DNA of 64,000 bases from Piezodorus guildinii (lineage: Eukaryota > Arthropoda > Insecta > Hemiptera > Pentatomidae), in contig CM041292.1 in assembly GCA_023052935.1 (NCBI GenBank), forward strand, positions 174,468,900-174,532,899, in the 5' to 3' direction. This document shows, one piece after another, positions 1-11,690 of the stretch. The position numbers and the translations under genes are program-made. The first letter of the stretch is position 1. The number at the start of each line of letters is the position of its first letter. The notes below the pieces were generated by a model. It worked only from the letters and a program-made list of their open reading frames with translations. It did no database searches and had not been told where the DNA came from.

Positions 1-2018
1 ACAAACCAATTTAGTACCTTTTTAAAAAATTAATTAACTACAATTAATTAATTAATTAAAATTTAATAATTAATATAATTATTTAATATTATTAATTAAA
101 ATTAAATAATAATTTTTGACATTATATTGATGTTCAATGTTTTGGTCATTTTTAAACCGTTCTTAATATGCATTTCCATCATAAAATTTTAATATCCTTA
201 ATCCTCTTTAAAACATAAATTGAAATTATATCATTTGTTGATAATGTTTAAACTTTTTTGAGAAAAAATATAATCTGTATAAAAAATGGTGCTTGTAAAT
301 ATATCCGTGAAAAATCAATGTTAATCTTTGGTTTTTTTTTTTTTTTTTTTTTTCAAAAATTAGTAATACCAAATTAAACTATTGTCTAAATTAGACAAAA
401 AAAAAGCTTTGGTAATAACTTCATTAATAAAACAAATAATGATAGAGGTGTATCTAATATTATATATTTTAATTTATTTTTAAAAAGGTTAACGATTATA
501 GTATTTTAAGCAAATAAATTAACATTAAAAAACAATTGAAATTTAAAAAAACATTTCTAAAATATTTAAAATAATGTTTGTACCTATGCTAATTAACAAA
601 ATTGTTCTCTTATGGAGCTGAAAAGTGGTATTTTTAATTTGTTTTTATTAATTAATTATTTTATTAATTATTATTAATATCATTTAAATCCCAACTTAAT
701 AATATTACAAATTTAAGGATCCAAAAAAGATTGCAAAACATAAATCAATAAAATAAAACAAAAATTATGACTAAATATTATTTATTTATTATTTTAAGTT
801 GTTAAAATCTATTTATTTAATACTCAAATTTAGAATTTTATTGAACTTTAAAAGAAACTGATCATATTTTTGCGAGATGAAATAGCTTATTGCATTAATA
901 ACTGATTAAATCCACAAAATCTGATAATAGTGTATTTTGGTTTCCTTTTACATTGAAAGTTATTGAATTTTCTTTTTTTTTTTTTAATTGAAACTTTGTA
1001 ATAAACATCAATAATATATATCAGACGTTTATAAACTTGTAAAATTAAACACAAACGACTTACAAAATAAAACGATAAACATTAATTTCAATAATAAGAT
1101 AAATTATTAATAATTCTCTGCTATAAATGAAAAACTTACTAACGCTAAATTCCTAAAAGTAAAATTTAAAAAATTAAGCCAGTAATGAGTAAAAAATGAA
1201 CTTATTCCTTTAAAAGAGTCGAGATATGATAAAATCAGCAGTTTAAATCCTACTCAACATGCATTCCATCAAAAACATTATAGGCAACATATAAAATACT
1301 ACTATTATTATTTCATCATCAGTTTTATCACTTTCTTCACCAAAAAATATAAAAAATTAATAAATAAGTTTCCTCAATGAAATTTGTGTTAGCGTTACCT
1401 GAACTGAATCTTTCTAAAGTTTTCATGATTCATAAATATTTTCTTTTGCGTTGGGAAATTCCACTAAAATGTATTGCAGTGGAGAGACAGGATAAATTTT
1501 AAAAAATATATTTACTTTAACATTTCATATTAAACTTATTAGGTGATAATACTGCCTGTCCTGTTTGCTATAATTAGTTAATAAAAAGACCTTGAGCACA
1601 GGAAAAAAAAAAAGGATAATGCTGTGAAAAATTAAAATAAATTTAGGAAAATAAGTATTTTTTTAATTAGGTAAACATAGCTTTGTACATTATTATCTTT
1701 AAATGGTTCTTATTAAAATAAATACTTATATAGACAAAACAAATTACTTATATTATTACACCTCTTCTCTCCCACCAAACGAAAATACAAATATAACACT
1801 GCTAATTCTTAATTAGCACAACTCAGTGAACCAATGTTGTACACAGACGGTAATATTTTGAATACAAAACCCTTTTTGTCTTAATTTAAATTTGATGTAA
1901 TTATATTTCCCTCATAAAAACCCAACAAGAAAACACTTGAAATTAACAATGGCTTATCATTCCTAACTTTTTAAATATATAAAAAATTTGTCCTACAAAT
2001 GATAATCTGATATGCTTT
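1..2018. other. AT-rich non-coding DNA, no gene seen
   Basis: No reading frame of interest and no splice-bounded coding segment is recognisable. The stretch is extremely AT-rich, with ATTA-type runs at 40-115 and a poly-T run at about 332-354. The GMC gene downstream needs an upstream FAD-binding exon, but I found nothing encoding a GxGxxG motif here. Confidence 0.6.
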
Positions 2019-2306
2019 GTTACCTGCAGCTTGGTGGTTAGCATAACAGCCTCCTATGCCTAAGGTCCCGGGTTCAAACCCGCAGGTGCCCCTAGGATTT
2101 TTTAATAGGAATAAAAAATCCTTAGTTATGCCATCCTTCCTTAAATAATCCTTAGTTAAAAGGTGGTCCTTTAAGCCTGTGCGATGTCAGGTACTCGTTA
2201 AAGATCCCTATCCTAATAAAACCTGAATAGGCAAAATGTAGGACTCTTCAGTAGCATCTTCCGGTTAGCAACAGCAGCATAAAAGGATGTTAAATAAACA
2301 AACAAT
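2019..2306 (+). repeat. SINE-A copy, near full length
   Basis: A tRNA-derived SINE. The head has a box A-like GGTGGTTAGCATAAC and a box B GGTTCAAACCC. The body has the family landmarks: a TTTTTTAAT/ATTAAAAAA-like hairpin, GTCAGGTACTCGTTAAAGAT, CCTATCCTAATAAAACCTG and TAGGCAAAATGTAGGACTC. It ends in GTTAAATAAACAAACAA. The same arrangement recurs many times in this window on both strands. Confidence 0.85.
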
Positions 2307-2512
2307 TAGATATGCTCAGGAAGATATGTAGCTTTTCCAGAAATTTAACAACTAAAGAAAGGTTATTTTTTTTATTATTTATGTATGTATCAGAAAAAAA
2401 TATGAGTATTTCGGCTACTATGATAAGATCAAAATATCTTGTCTTATCCGTGTCTCGCCTAATACTTATCCGATTTCAATGATTCTTTTTTTAAGGAATT
2501 CTATTAATAATA

Positions 2513-2600
2513 TTAGGGACGGCCATTGGCCTAGTACGAATCTCTAGATGTACTGAGCCCAAAACTCTTCATGGGTTGTAGTGGTACAGGTTTTTTTTTT
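2513..2600 (+). repeat. SINE-B 3' fragment
   Basis: The stretch containing GGCCATTGGCCTAGTACGAA, then ATGGGTTGTAGTGGTACAGG and a poly-T run, is the reverse complement of the first part of the complete SINE-B at 34094-34420. It lacks the tRNA head, so it is a 5'-truncated insertion or a broken copy. Confidence 0.7.
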
Positions 2601-3179
2601 TATATTAATAAATAATTTAATAAAATAAAAAGAAAATATTTCCATTACTTTAATCACATGGAGGAGGGATTTGCTTCTTTAATTTAATTTTTGGATTCTA
2701 CATATTTTGTGGAAGGGATTAAAATATATAATTCAAAGTTAGTTATATTTTGGATAGATTAACTATCAAGTGCAATAGTTAATAAAACAATAAATTTTGT
2801 TTACAAGACTATAAATACCTACTAGAGCAATCATGGGCTAATAGAAACAATGTTTGTTTTGTTTTTTTAATTTTAGATTGAAATATAACATTTCTGTTGT
2901 TTGAAACCAGTAGTTTGTTTGATGATGATTTTATGTTCAAAGTATTTATGACTCCACTGAAAACAGTGTGTATCTAATAATAGCATGTTAAGAACTTTCA
3001 CTTACCTCAGCTGCTAAAATCAAATAAAAACTATTAAATAAACGTAAACATACTAAACGTCTCAAGTTACTTTTAATAAAAAGATTATTCAGTTTCGTTA
3101 GAAACATATGATTTAGATTAAATAATATAACAATATTAAATTGTTACATATAATAATCAGTAATAAGTTTATGCCTTAT
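2601..3179. other. Non-coding, nothing recognised
   Basis: AT-rich sequence with no convincing ORF, RNA gene or repeat match inside the window. Confidence 0.5.
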
Positions 3180-4777
3180 TCGTCATTTTACATTACCTTT
3201 TACAACTTTGTATATAAGATAATATTTTTTCAAAAATCTTTAGCATTCCAATGGTATATTATGCATCTATGTTACAGTTATTCAGTTCTAGAAAACCAAT
3301 AACTACATTAAAAAATATGCTTGCTCTTTTTTCCTTTAGTCAGCTATGGTTATAATAATAAAATGTGTATTCATTTTTGTTGCAAACATATGATTTAGAT
3401 TAAATAATATAACTATATTAAATTGTTAATCAGTGATAAGATTATTTCTCATTCGTCACTTTACATTACCTTTTACAACTTTGTGTATCAGATAATATTT
3501 TTTCTAAAATCTTTCTTTTTCCAACGGTATATTATACATCTATATTACTGTTCTTATTATCAAAAACACAAAAATTGCATTAAAAAATATGTTTGCACTT
3601 TTTTCCTTTAGTTGTATACCTAATTCTCTCAACTTGAATATTTAGCTGTTATTTATCAATGCTAATAATATGATATACCTATTTTTTTGAAATCTGCAAA
3701 ATTAAAGGTACTTTTAAGGAAGATAATTTAAAATATCGGCATTTAAGCCCTGCCAGACTATTTCAATCAGAATGAAACCTACATGATATTAAAGCTTATT
3801 GAATTTCACATTGGTATGGCGAGTTTAATCAAAATCGTTAGAGCCATTTTTGAGAAAACTGTAAACATACATAAAATAAAGTTGATCTTCCAGTCAGTCA
3901 ATTTTGAAGAAAAAGCTGCTGTAACAGCTCGGGTACGCACACTCAGACCTTTTTGCTGGACTGGTTATTTGGACTCAGGGAAGCCTAAAAAGTGTATTTC
4001 CATTTAAAACTGGAATTCGGAAATTTTTACAATTACAATACTTTCCCTCACTATATATTTCATATATAGGCAAGTGAAAATAAAAAGGTTAAGGAATTAA
4101 TTAAATTCAATTTCAGTAGAATCATGTGTTTTATTAAATAATCTATTATATCATTATCTACAACAATCACTTAGTTTCATTGTCTTTTCATCACTCTCCA
4201 TTAACTTTTACAATTTAGTGTATAAGATATATTTTTCTTAAATCTTTAGCTTTCCAACAGTATATTATACATCTATATTGATGTTCTTATATTCAAAAAC
4301 AAAAAAAAAAAAATTTGTTTGCTCTTATCTCTATAGTTTGGTATAAAATTCATTCTACTTCTATATATAGCCTCATTTATAAATCCTCATAAGATGATAT
4401 GTTTCATTTTTTCGAAACTACAAAATTAAATGTACTTAAGAGGAAGAAAATTTAAAATGTCGACATTTAAGCCCTGTCAGACTATTTCAATCAGAATGTA
4501 ACCTTCAGGATATTAAAGTCAATTAAATTTTACATCAATTTAATAAGTTTAATCAAAATCGTAAGTTTTTTTTTGAAAAAATCATAAGAGATGCCTATGA
4601 GAAAATCATAAGAGTTGTTTTTGAGAAGATTGTAAAAAGGTGCTGAATGCATGGTATAACATGGATCTTCTGGTTAGCGAATTCTGACGAAAAAGTTGCT
4701 GTAACATCTCCAGTGTATAGTTGTCTTAAATATGAAATTTCACTTTCGTACAACTCTTTCTTTTTTGTGCTAGACTT

Positions 4778-4779
<2 letters not shown>

Positions 4780-4824
<45 letters not shown>
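4780..4824. repeat. (AC)n microsatellite inside an R1 repeat
   Basis: About 22 uninterrupted AC units. The same internal position in R1 copies at 49026 and 56310 on the opposite strand is also a GT run, so the microsatellite appears to travel with the repeat. Confidence 0.9.
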
Positions 4825-4834
<10 letters not shown>

Positions 4835-5127
4835 TTGCAGGAATTGGTCATTTGGACTCAGGCGCCCCTAAAATGCCTCTAAACTTTATTTCTGATGAAA
4901 ACTGGAATTTGAAAATTTTAACTATCGTAATACTTGTTACATATTTCATATACAGGTAAATGAAAGTAAAAATTAATTAGAAAAAATAAAAAAACACATA
5001 CCAACTGTGTGAATTGCTATTTTTGAATTACCATATTGCTGTATCAAATAAAAACTATAGAGTAGTTTATCAATCATAAAATATAATTATATTGTGTAAA
5101 ACTGTTTGATGAAAAACAAACATGATT

Positions 5128-5427
5128 TGGGGGCAGCTGTAGTGTAATGACTAACATAACAACCTTCTCTGCCATGTCACAGGTTCAAACTCGGCAGACA
5201 GCTCTAGGATTTTTTAAAGGGGAGTAAAAAAATCCTTGGTTTTTTCCCTCCACCGGAGGGGATGTAAAATGGTGGACCCAGGGCTGTGAAATATTATTTA
5301 CTAGATCATAATCATAATTAAACCTGAATAGGCCAAATTTAGGGCTCCCAATGTAGTATCTTTCGATTAGCCACAATAGCAAGTTGATGTTAAATGAAAC
5401 ATTGTTAAATGAATGAACAAACAAATA
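5128..5427 (+). repeat. SINE-A copy, diverged, within the R1 cluster
   Basis: The head has GTAGTGTAATGACTAACATAAC (box A-like) and AGGTTCAAACTC (box B). The body shows the TCTAGGATTTTTTAA and GGATGTAAAATGGTGG blocks, CCTGAATAGGCCAAATTTAG, and a tail GTTAAATGAATGAACAAACA. The tail segment TTAAATGAA is partly duplicated. Confidence 0.8.
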
Positions 5428-6069
5428 TGATTTTAAATTCCAATATCTGACCACATCTATATCTTCCCATAAAGTTAACAACAATCATTTTATGATTAAC
5501 TAATCTAGCATACGGAAAACACATATTTCAGTATACTCCCTTGTTAAAATCAATTTTAAAACTTTCAATGAATTATATACAAATCATAAATACAAAATTT
5601 AAATTTCATAAGACTTTTTGTTTTTGAGCTTGATAAGCTATGGATCTTGGTTATTTATTTGTGCCCATGGGAAATTAAAACATGAATTTTGTTGAAAACT
5701 CTAATTCAAAAATGTTCATAGCTGCAATACTTTTCCTTACTATATATTTCATATAAAAGTAAGTGGAAATACAATTTTAAAATTAGAATAAGTAAATTTA
5801 CGTATCATCAAAATTCTTTCAATGCTTTATCAAGTAATATTCAAATAAACTATTAATCATAATAAGGCTAGAAATGCCACTTAAAATTGTTTCCACATCC
5901 ATGGTATTATCCTAGTAGAAAACAATCATACAGACTAAATTCTAGCTGATTGGTTTAAAGAGCTGAATGGAGTGTGTTTGAGAGATATTTGAATAACTTC
6001 AGACTTTTTCTAAAAATGCATCCAAATCAGTTTCCATAATCTTTACTATGGTGCATAAGGCTATTATTT

Positions 6070-7117
6070 CAATATTTGTATTATATTTGTTATAATTCGA
6101 AGATGTATAAAGGCTATCGTAGGATTGCCAGCCAACTCCTGCTCCCCTATGCTATACTCGCCACGAAGATACAGAGGTCTAGGGCTTCTGCAGTGTCTGT
6201 GGGAAGCTCCTCTTCAGCATTGGGCGATTTCCCAAAGATTGGCCGGAGTAACAGACACCCTGTTTCAAACTATTTTTAATTTAACGGAGGAGATCCACGA
6301 GTGCACAGAACTATTTCAGATTGAAGGAAATACTATGGATGCCCCTTTCACAGTAAAGAAAGTAAGACAATTCTTAAGAGAAAAGTTCTTCGAGGAATGG
6401 AGCCAATGTAAGTGGCAGGGCATAGGCGTGATCCATTTCAAAGCCAGCCCATGCGGTAATAGGTTTATGTTTGATCGAAGGATCCTTACAGGATCGGAGT
6501 GGATCAACGCACTTAAACTAAACATAAACTATGCATCAATTCGTGGAATCCCGGGATCGAGGTGCCAGGTTAATGAAGCAGTTGGACCCCTCTGCCGCAG
6601 ATGCGGTCGAGAGTCAGAAACCCCTGAACATGTGTTGGGTAAATGTCCACATAACATGCTTCTGGTTACCCACCGGCACAACCGTATAAAGAAGGAGATA
6701 GAAGAACTATTGGAAAAGAAAAAATTCAAATGTTTCCAAGAGATGTTTTGTCTTGATACCGAGGGATCAACTAGATTTGTGGACATCTTGGCATTTAGTA
6801 CCACAGAAAAGGAAGCACTGATAGTGGATCCCACTATCAGATACGAGACAAATGACAGGGAACAAGGCAAAAGAATTCAAGAGGAGATGGAAAACATTTA
6901 CTCGAAATGTATCCCTTATCTACAAGAAAAATTTCGCGAGGAGTTTGGCGAAAGAAAATTTTCAGTCACGGGACTTTGGTTTGGAAGCAGGGGGACCATC
7001 CCAGTAGATACGGGTTCATTTTTGGAGAGGTATGAATTCGAAAGAAAACAGTTACAAAACGTGATGGAGACCATAATCCTGGACTCACTGGGAATCCTGC
7101 ATCACCATATATATTGA
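6070..7117 (+). pseudogene. R2-like LINE, C-terminal fragment (zinc knuckle and RLE endonuclease)
   Basis: An open frame of 330 residues (from 6125) looks like the C-terminus of a non-LTR retrotransposon with a restriction-like endonuclease. Seen: SPRRYRGLGLL at residues 12-22, a CCHC knuckle C157-X2-C160-X8-H169-X4-C174 followed by THRHNRI, then RFVDILAF (217-224) and ALIVDPTIRYE (231-241). In R2-type enzymes the PD...D catalytic residues lie in an equivalent arrangement, with the VDxTIRYE block highly typical; here the first is VD rather than PD. The reverse transcriptase and N-terminal DNA-binding fingers are missing, so it is 5'-truncated. The frame has no stop for 330 codons, suggesting fairly recent insertion. 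No 28S rDNA flank is visible. R4/Dong or NeSL relatives are alternatives. Confidence 0.75.
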
Positions 7118-7364
7118 GGCTAGGCTCGATTTGTCCAAGAGGCCCATCGATATGTCCAAGTGTTTCTTTTTGGCAGAATCTCCCTCTATTTGTCCTTAAA
7201 AATTGTCTTCAGGATTGATGCGATATGCTGTGTACGCATAGCAACTCAGCAAAGTTGAGCAGCAAATCCAAATCGGAATTTCTCTTCTACATTGTTAATA
7301 CTTAATGGTAAAAGCAAAATATAGCAGAAAATGTAAAAAAAAAACAGAAAACAAATAAAGGTTT
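7118..7364 (+). other. Probable 3' UTR of the R2-like fragment
   Basis: Non-coding sequence directly after the stop codon. It contains an A-run near 7336 and an AATAAA-like motif at about 7354. The exact 3' boundary of the element is uncertain. Confidence 0.4.
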
Positions 7365-7377
7365 TAATTACTTCTGT

Positions 7378-7416
7378 AAGGCAACCCTAGTTGGAACGCC
7401 TGTATAAGTATAAGTA
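7378..7416. repeat. 39-bp insert flanked by 13-bp direct repeats
   Basis: TAATTACTTCTGT occurs at 7365-7377 and again at 7417-7429. The 39 bp between begin AAGGCAACCCTAG and end in a (TATAAG)-type short tandem tail. This looks like an extremely 5'-truncated LINE insertion with its target-site duplication; a local duplication is the alternative. Confidence 0.5.
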
Positions 7417-7478
7417 TAATTACTTCTGTTATGGTTGATTTAGTAAATCAGTATCAATTTACACTAATTATAATAAAT

Positions 7479-7577
7479 AGGAGAGAAGTTAGTTCCACGT
7501 TCAGCCAAATGAACATTCAATTAAGTTCTCACTTAATTGAGTGTACATTTCACTGCACCCGGAATCAACTTCTCTCC
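7479..7577. repeat. Short inverted-repeat (MITE-like) element
   Basis: GGAGAGAAGTTAGTTCC at the left end is mirrored by GGAATCAACTTCTCTCC at the right, with inner arms around TTCAATTAAGT / ACTTAATTGA. About 100 bp, non-coding. Confidence 0.65.
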
Positions 7578-7768
7578 AATAAGTACACACAGTCAACCAT
7601 TCTCACTTCATGATAATTATAATATAAATAATTCATGAAGACTATATGGGATTAAAAAATGTTATACAATTAGCTAACCACAGGTACCAAATTGATGATT
7701 CTGAGAATAAGGACATGATTATCCTTTATCTGATTGAATTATAATATCTGACTTATATAAAATATTAA

Positions 7769-8018
7769 ATTGAGGAGAAGATAACTCAAGGTGCAGCCTT
7801 CAAAACACTTAATTAAGCAGAAACTTAATTTAATGTCCCAAAGTTTCTGCCTAAATTTTAGGCCATCTTTACATAACATAATCGCATTATTGCGATCTCC
7901 CTCCTTCAATCGCCTTGAAGATGGCCTAAAATTTAGGCAGAAACATTGGCACATTAAATTAAGTTTCTGCTTAATTAAGTGTTTTGATGACTGCGTCCCG
8001 AATTATCTTCTCCTCAAT
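7769..8018. repeat. Palindromic MITE, 250 bp
   Basis: The ends ATTGAGGAGAAGATAA and TTATCTTCTCCTCAAT are exact mirror images. The arms (about 100 bp each) include TTAATTAAGCAGAAACTTAA and GGCAGAAAC / CCTAAATTTTAGGCCATCTT, leaving a loop of about 40 bp around 7875-7912. Short frames on both strands are artefacts of the palindrome. Confidence 0.85.
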
Positions 8019-8078
8019 ATCTATATACAATAAACTATTCTCACATTATTAAATATTTGACAGTTTTTTATGCAAAAA

Positions 8079-8110
8079 GGATGAGATAGTTCGGGTGGTG
8101 GTCATGAAAG
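8079..8110. repeat. Solo terminal segment of a GGTGG-type fold-back element
   Basis: GATGAGATAGTTCGGGTGG followed by TGGTCATGAAA matches the terminal inverted repeat of the element at 11331-11584 and, more loosely, those at 13539 and 51290. No partner arm is seen nearby, so it is a broken copy. Confidence 0.5.
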
Positions 8111-8216
8111 TTTTACATTGCACATTTAAATAAGCATTAAATAGGACCTCATAATCAATCAGTAATCATTTATCAGTTTGTTAAACTTTTTTTGTTTTGT
8201 TTTTTTACATTTACAG

Positions 8217-8387
8217 GATGTGTAGTTGCAAATCGATTAACAGAAAATCCAAACTGGAACGTACTGCTGATCGAGGCTGGAGGAGACGAGAATTTTGTAA
8301 CAGATGTTCCACTATTCTATCAGCAACTATCACAAACCCGTTTCAATTGGAATTATACGACAATCAACCAACCAAAGGCTTGTCTTA
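8217..8387 (+). CDS. GMC oxidoreductase, internal exon (FAD-binding region)
   Basis: This exon encodes [20 protein letters not shown] followed by [17 protein letters not shown]. The CxxANRLtE...VLLIEAGG pattern is the segment just after the GxGxxG dinucleotide motif of glucose-methanol-choline oxidoreductases, ending at the acidic residue that binds the FAD ribose. The acceptor is TTTACAG (ends 8216) and the donor is A|GTAAGT at 8388. The exon starts with two bases completing a glycine codon, as expected after ...GSAG. It ends after one base of a serine codon completed at 11691. The preceding exon with the GxGxxG motif and any signal peptide is not visible upstream in the window. Confidence 0.85.
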
Positions 8388-8850
8388 GTAAGTAACAATC
8401 TGATATTACTGGATTGTAAATATTTAAGTACAAAATACAAGAGGTGTGAATTATCTTTATTTTTTTTTAAATTAAGAAATTTATTTCCCAGGCATATAAT
8501 ATCTGTTATTGACTCACTATCCAATGATAAAAAAATATTAATGTATTTTCGGCCGACTGCTTTTCTTAGACAGAGGTAGTTCCAAAAAATTGCATTTATT
8601 ATCTTTTTTTGGATCTATTTCTATCAGCTCCTGAAGGGCACTAATTGATAAGAATGTATTATTTATTACTGAATCCTGCAAAACATTATTACTCTATACG
8701 ATCAGATACAGCCAAAAGAAGAATTATAGTACATCATCCATCTTAATAATAGGAATGAAATGAAAATGAAAAATGTCTTTATTATCCAGAGAGTAAAGTC
8801 CCTTAAGAATAAAATGAAAATACAAGTTAAATGACCGGAACAGTGTGGTC

Positions 8851-9895
8851 ATAGATTTTTTTTTAATATATTTTTATTAAAATTTACAACTGTACAAAAA
8901 ATACATGAAGTAAATATGCTGAAATTTTATAACACATGAAGAGAAACTGCCCATTGGCAACACTCTTTGTTTGTGAGTCTAAACAAGAAGGTCTCGAGGC
9001 CATCTTCTTTTCAGAACCTCAGAGGATTTTCAGGAATTGAAGAGGAAGCGAGGTTTGAAACTAATGGATAAGAATGGGAGTGGAGTTTTTCATGGAAGGT
9101 GTGGTACTTGGTACAGACCAAATCAGCAACATATGTCATTGTGGATGATTTTATTCGTGACAAAGTAAGGAGCGTTAAGGATTTTGGATTGCCAGGATTG
9201 GATACGGGAAGAGTTTGATGGTTTAGTAGAGCCCCAAAGCTCAACTCCGTAGGTCCAGAAAGGCCTTATGACGGTCATGTAAATGAGTCTTTTGTAGTTA
9301 AGTGAAAGGTTAGAGCATCTGTCTAGTAAGTGTTGGAGTAGCCGAAAATGTCGAGCAGTTTCTTGTCTTTCCAGTCTTGTATATGGATTCCATGTAAGGC
9401 GTTTGTCAAGCAGGAGTCCTAAATAGCGGATCTGTTCAACCGGGACAAGCGGAATATCATTAAAGGAAACTGTAGGGCAGGATGTCATAGGTTTTCGATG
9501 AAGGGTAAAGGTAATTTGATGGGATTTATTGGAATTGATTTTAATTCTCCAATTCTGACACCATACCTCAAGGTCTCTGATGTGGGATTGAAGAGTTTGA
9601 GAGTCGATACTAGGATCATTATGAACTGACAGCACGCAAGTGTCATCGGCATAGGTAGAAAGGAATGTGTTAGGATGGGTTGGGATATCAGCTGTATAAA
9701 CTGTGTAAAGGAAGGGTCCCAGAATGCTGCCCTGAGGAACACCAGCAGACTGGGTAAAAATAGATGAATAGGTGCAATTGTGGTTTATTTTGAAGGATCT
9801 GTCAGAGAGGTAGGACTGGATGATTAGGAAGTATGTAGGAGGAAGGAATTTACGGAGTTTGTACAACAGTCCTGAGTGGCAGACTCGGTCAAAGA
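8851..9895 (-). pseudogene. Jockey-like LINE, 5'-truncated copy (ORF2 3' end)
   Basis: On the minus strand an interrupted frame (9866-9123, then shifting into 9244-9011) matches the C-terminal third of ORF2 of the full-length jockey element at 36562-39258. Seen: SAGVPQGSILGPFLYTVY, the catalytic YADD, WRIKINSNKSHQITFTL and YLGLLLDKRLTW. The frame breaks near 9170, so it is dead. The 3' UTR contains the shared AATTTACAACTGTA block and an A tail seen as T-rich at 8858-8880. Identity to the full-length element stops at CTCGGTCAAAG (9894), at the phenylalanine of the FDRVW motif. It lies antisense inside the GMC intron. Confidence 0.9.
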
Positions 9896-10083
9896 TTTAA
9901 ACATCAAAAGCTAAACTAAAATAATAAATTGAAGTTATAAACTATGTAGATATTTACAAATCAAACTATTAATAATATCAAGGATAAAATAAATAAACAA
10001 AAATAGATAATTCATTAGAGATAATTAAAATAATATAAAAACAGCAAAATCTGTATTTCTAACATCTGCATTTTGAGGGTATT

Positions 10084-11110
10084 GTCTATTTGATTGGGAC
10101 AAAAAAAGGTGGTTGAAAAGGATTGATTTACAGGAGGAAGCAGTTTGTGCATGACGGATCTCAGGAGGGACAGAATTCCAAAGAGAGGCAACTTTGGCTA
10201 GAAAGGACTTGTCAAACTATCTATCTAGAGATGAAGAGGAGCCTAGGGGTAAGAGTGTCAGAGCAGGATTTATTGGGAACTACAACATGTTGGGAACGGC
10301 CGGTGAGGATGATGATTGATTGAAACCAATGAAGACCGCTTGTGGGTACTGGGAGTGTATGGAGTTTAAAAAGGATATAATAGTCGACAGAATCGAAGGC
10401 TTTAGAGAAGTCAAGCAAAACTAGGAGATTAATTTTATGTTGGTCTATGGTCTTGTGGAGACCTTGAGAAATTTAGATGAGTAAAATAGCCGGGCCAGTG
10501 ACCAGAATGGAAAGGTTTCAAAAGATTATTTAGCACGAGGAAGAGAGATAAATGGGATTGGACCAGATGCTCTAAAGTTTAGATAGGTTTGGTTGGAGAT
10601 AAGTTGGGCAAAAATCATTGGGGGATACTGGATTTAAATTTTTCTTCAGTGGATGGACAAGAGCAGTTTTCCTGGAAGTTGGGAAGGTGGCACGGTCTAA
10701 TGAAAAATTATAAATATGTTATAAGATTGAAAGGATGGAAGGAATCAGTTAAACTGGGATATTGTCAGGTCCATAGCCATTGGTATGGGATACACGAATA
10801 AAGCCAAGGAGGTTCTCTAGGGTGAAATGGGAAAAAAAGAATGAATCCTGATTGAGGTGATGCATGGGTGTCGTTATCGACATCTGATATAGAGATCAAA
10901 AGAGTTCAAGAGGTTAGTTAAGTAGGTATGGTATGAGGAAAGCAACAATAGGTTGGTGTTCAAACTCACCATGAGGATGGAATTGTGATGAGTTGAGATT
11001 AGATTGTAAAGGGTAGACTCAAATACTGTATCAAAGGGTACACTGTAAGGGCAGTATATGACTCCAAAGAGTAGGGAATGGAAAGCGGTGGATCATTCAG
11101 CAAACATACT
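10084..11110 (-). pseudogene. Second LINE fragment (endonuclease to reverse transcriptase)
   Basis: Minus-strand translation of 10418-10221 gives LDFSKAFDSVDYYILFKLHT and PNKSCSDTLTPRLLFISR, the AFDxVD region of a CR1/jockey-type reverse transcriptase. Near 11040-10940 the same strand reads LFGVIYCPYSVPFDTVFEST, like the GVIYCPP strand of an APE-type endonuclease. Frames are broken by many indels. It is a different and older family than the jockey copy next to it. The A-rich sequence at 9900-10080 may be its 3' UTR. Confidence 0.65.
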
Positions 11111-11330
11111 AATCTCTAAAACATTCTGAAACACCGCATTATAACCATCATTTATTAGAATGGATGATGTATTCATTAGATTGTTTTTATTTTCATTCAC
11201 AATCGTATTGTTCTCTTCCCAGTTTTAATCTTTATTATGATTCCATAAAGTAATAATTGACATCCCCAACAAAATTTACAATCTATCTTGTTAAAAGATA
11301 AAAAGTTAATTGAATAAAATTATTAAATTG

Positions 11331-11584
11331 AGATGGTTCAGGTGGCAGTCAAAAAAAGATAAGAAAACAGTTAAAAAACAATTTATTATCTAATGTTTTG
11401 ACCAACATTTTGGGTCTTCATCAGGCTTTCCAGGCAATAGTCAAGAAGCAACTGCTAACTTTGACTCTTGCCTGGAAGCCCTGATGAAGATGCACGTGAT
11501 AATAAATGAAATAAGAAAAAGTGGATAATAAATATTTTTTCATTATTTTCTAATCTTTTTTTACCACCACCTGAACCATCTCAT
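11331..11584. repeat. Fold-back element with hammerhead-like core
   Basis: The ends GAGATGGTTCAGGTGGCAGT and its mirror ACCACCTGAACCATCTC bracket about 254 bp. A second nested inverted repeat lies in the middle (TTCCAGGCAATAGTCAAGA and TGACTCTTGCCTGGAA). On the minus strand at about 11430-11390 the sequence CCTGATGAAGACC, a loop and GGTCAAAAC resembles a hammerhead ribozyme core with stem II. On the plus strand the other arm has CCTGATGAAGA without the closing part. Non-coding. Confidence 0.75.
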
Positions 11585-11690
11585 CCTTAATATTCATGGT
11601 CAACTATTTGATATTTAGTAAAATTCTAGCTTAATTATGGTGATTTATAAGCAAAATATATATCAAATGATAAAACTTAACATTTTCTAG

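Larger units (their letters stand above)
3180..5800 (+). repeat. Cluster of a microsatellite-bearing repeat family (R1)
   Basis: Several diverged copies of one repeat lie head to tail here. Landmarks recurring at 3188, 3460 and 4190 are TTTTACAA-TTTGTGTATAAGAT, a TCCAACGGTATATTATACAT-like block and TTGCTCTTTT. Landmarks at 3747 and 4467 are TTTAAGCCCTGCCAGACTAT, TAATCAAAATCGT and TTTGGACTCAGG, ending CCTCACTATATATTTCATAT (4040, 4930, 5740). Other copies lie at 48895-49325 and 56200-56640 (minus) and 60455-60600 (plus). No protein-coding capacity. The landmark AATCAAAATCGTTAGAGCC resembles ends of non-autonomous elements in insects, but I cannot name the family. Confidence 0.65.
8388..11690 (+). 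other. Intron of the GMC oxidoreductase gene
   Basis: Bounded by GTAAGT and TTTTCTAG, and in phase with both coding exons. It carries two antisense LINE fragments and one fold-back element, listed separately. The remainder (8388-8850, 9896-10083, 11111-11330) is plain AT-rich sequence. Confidence 0.8.
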
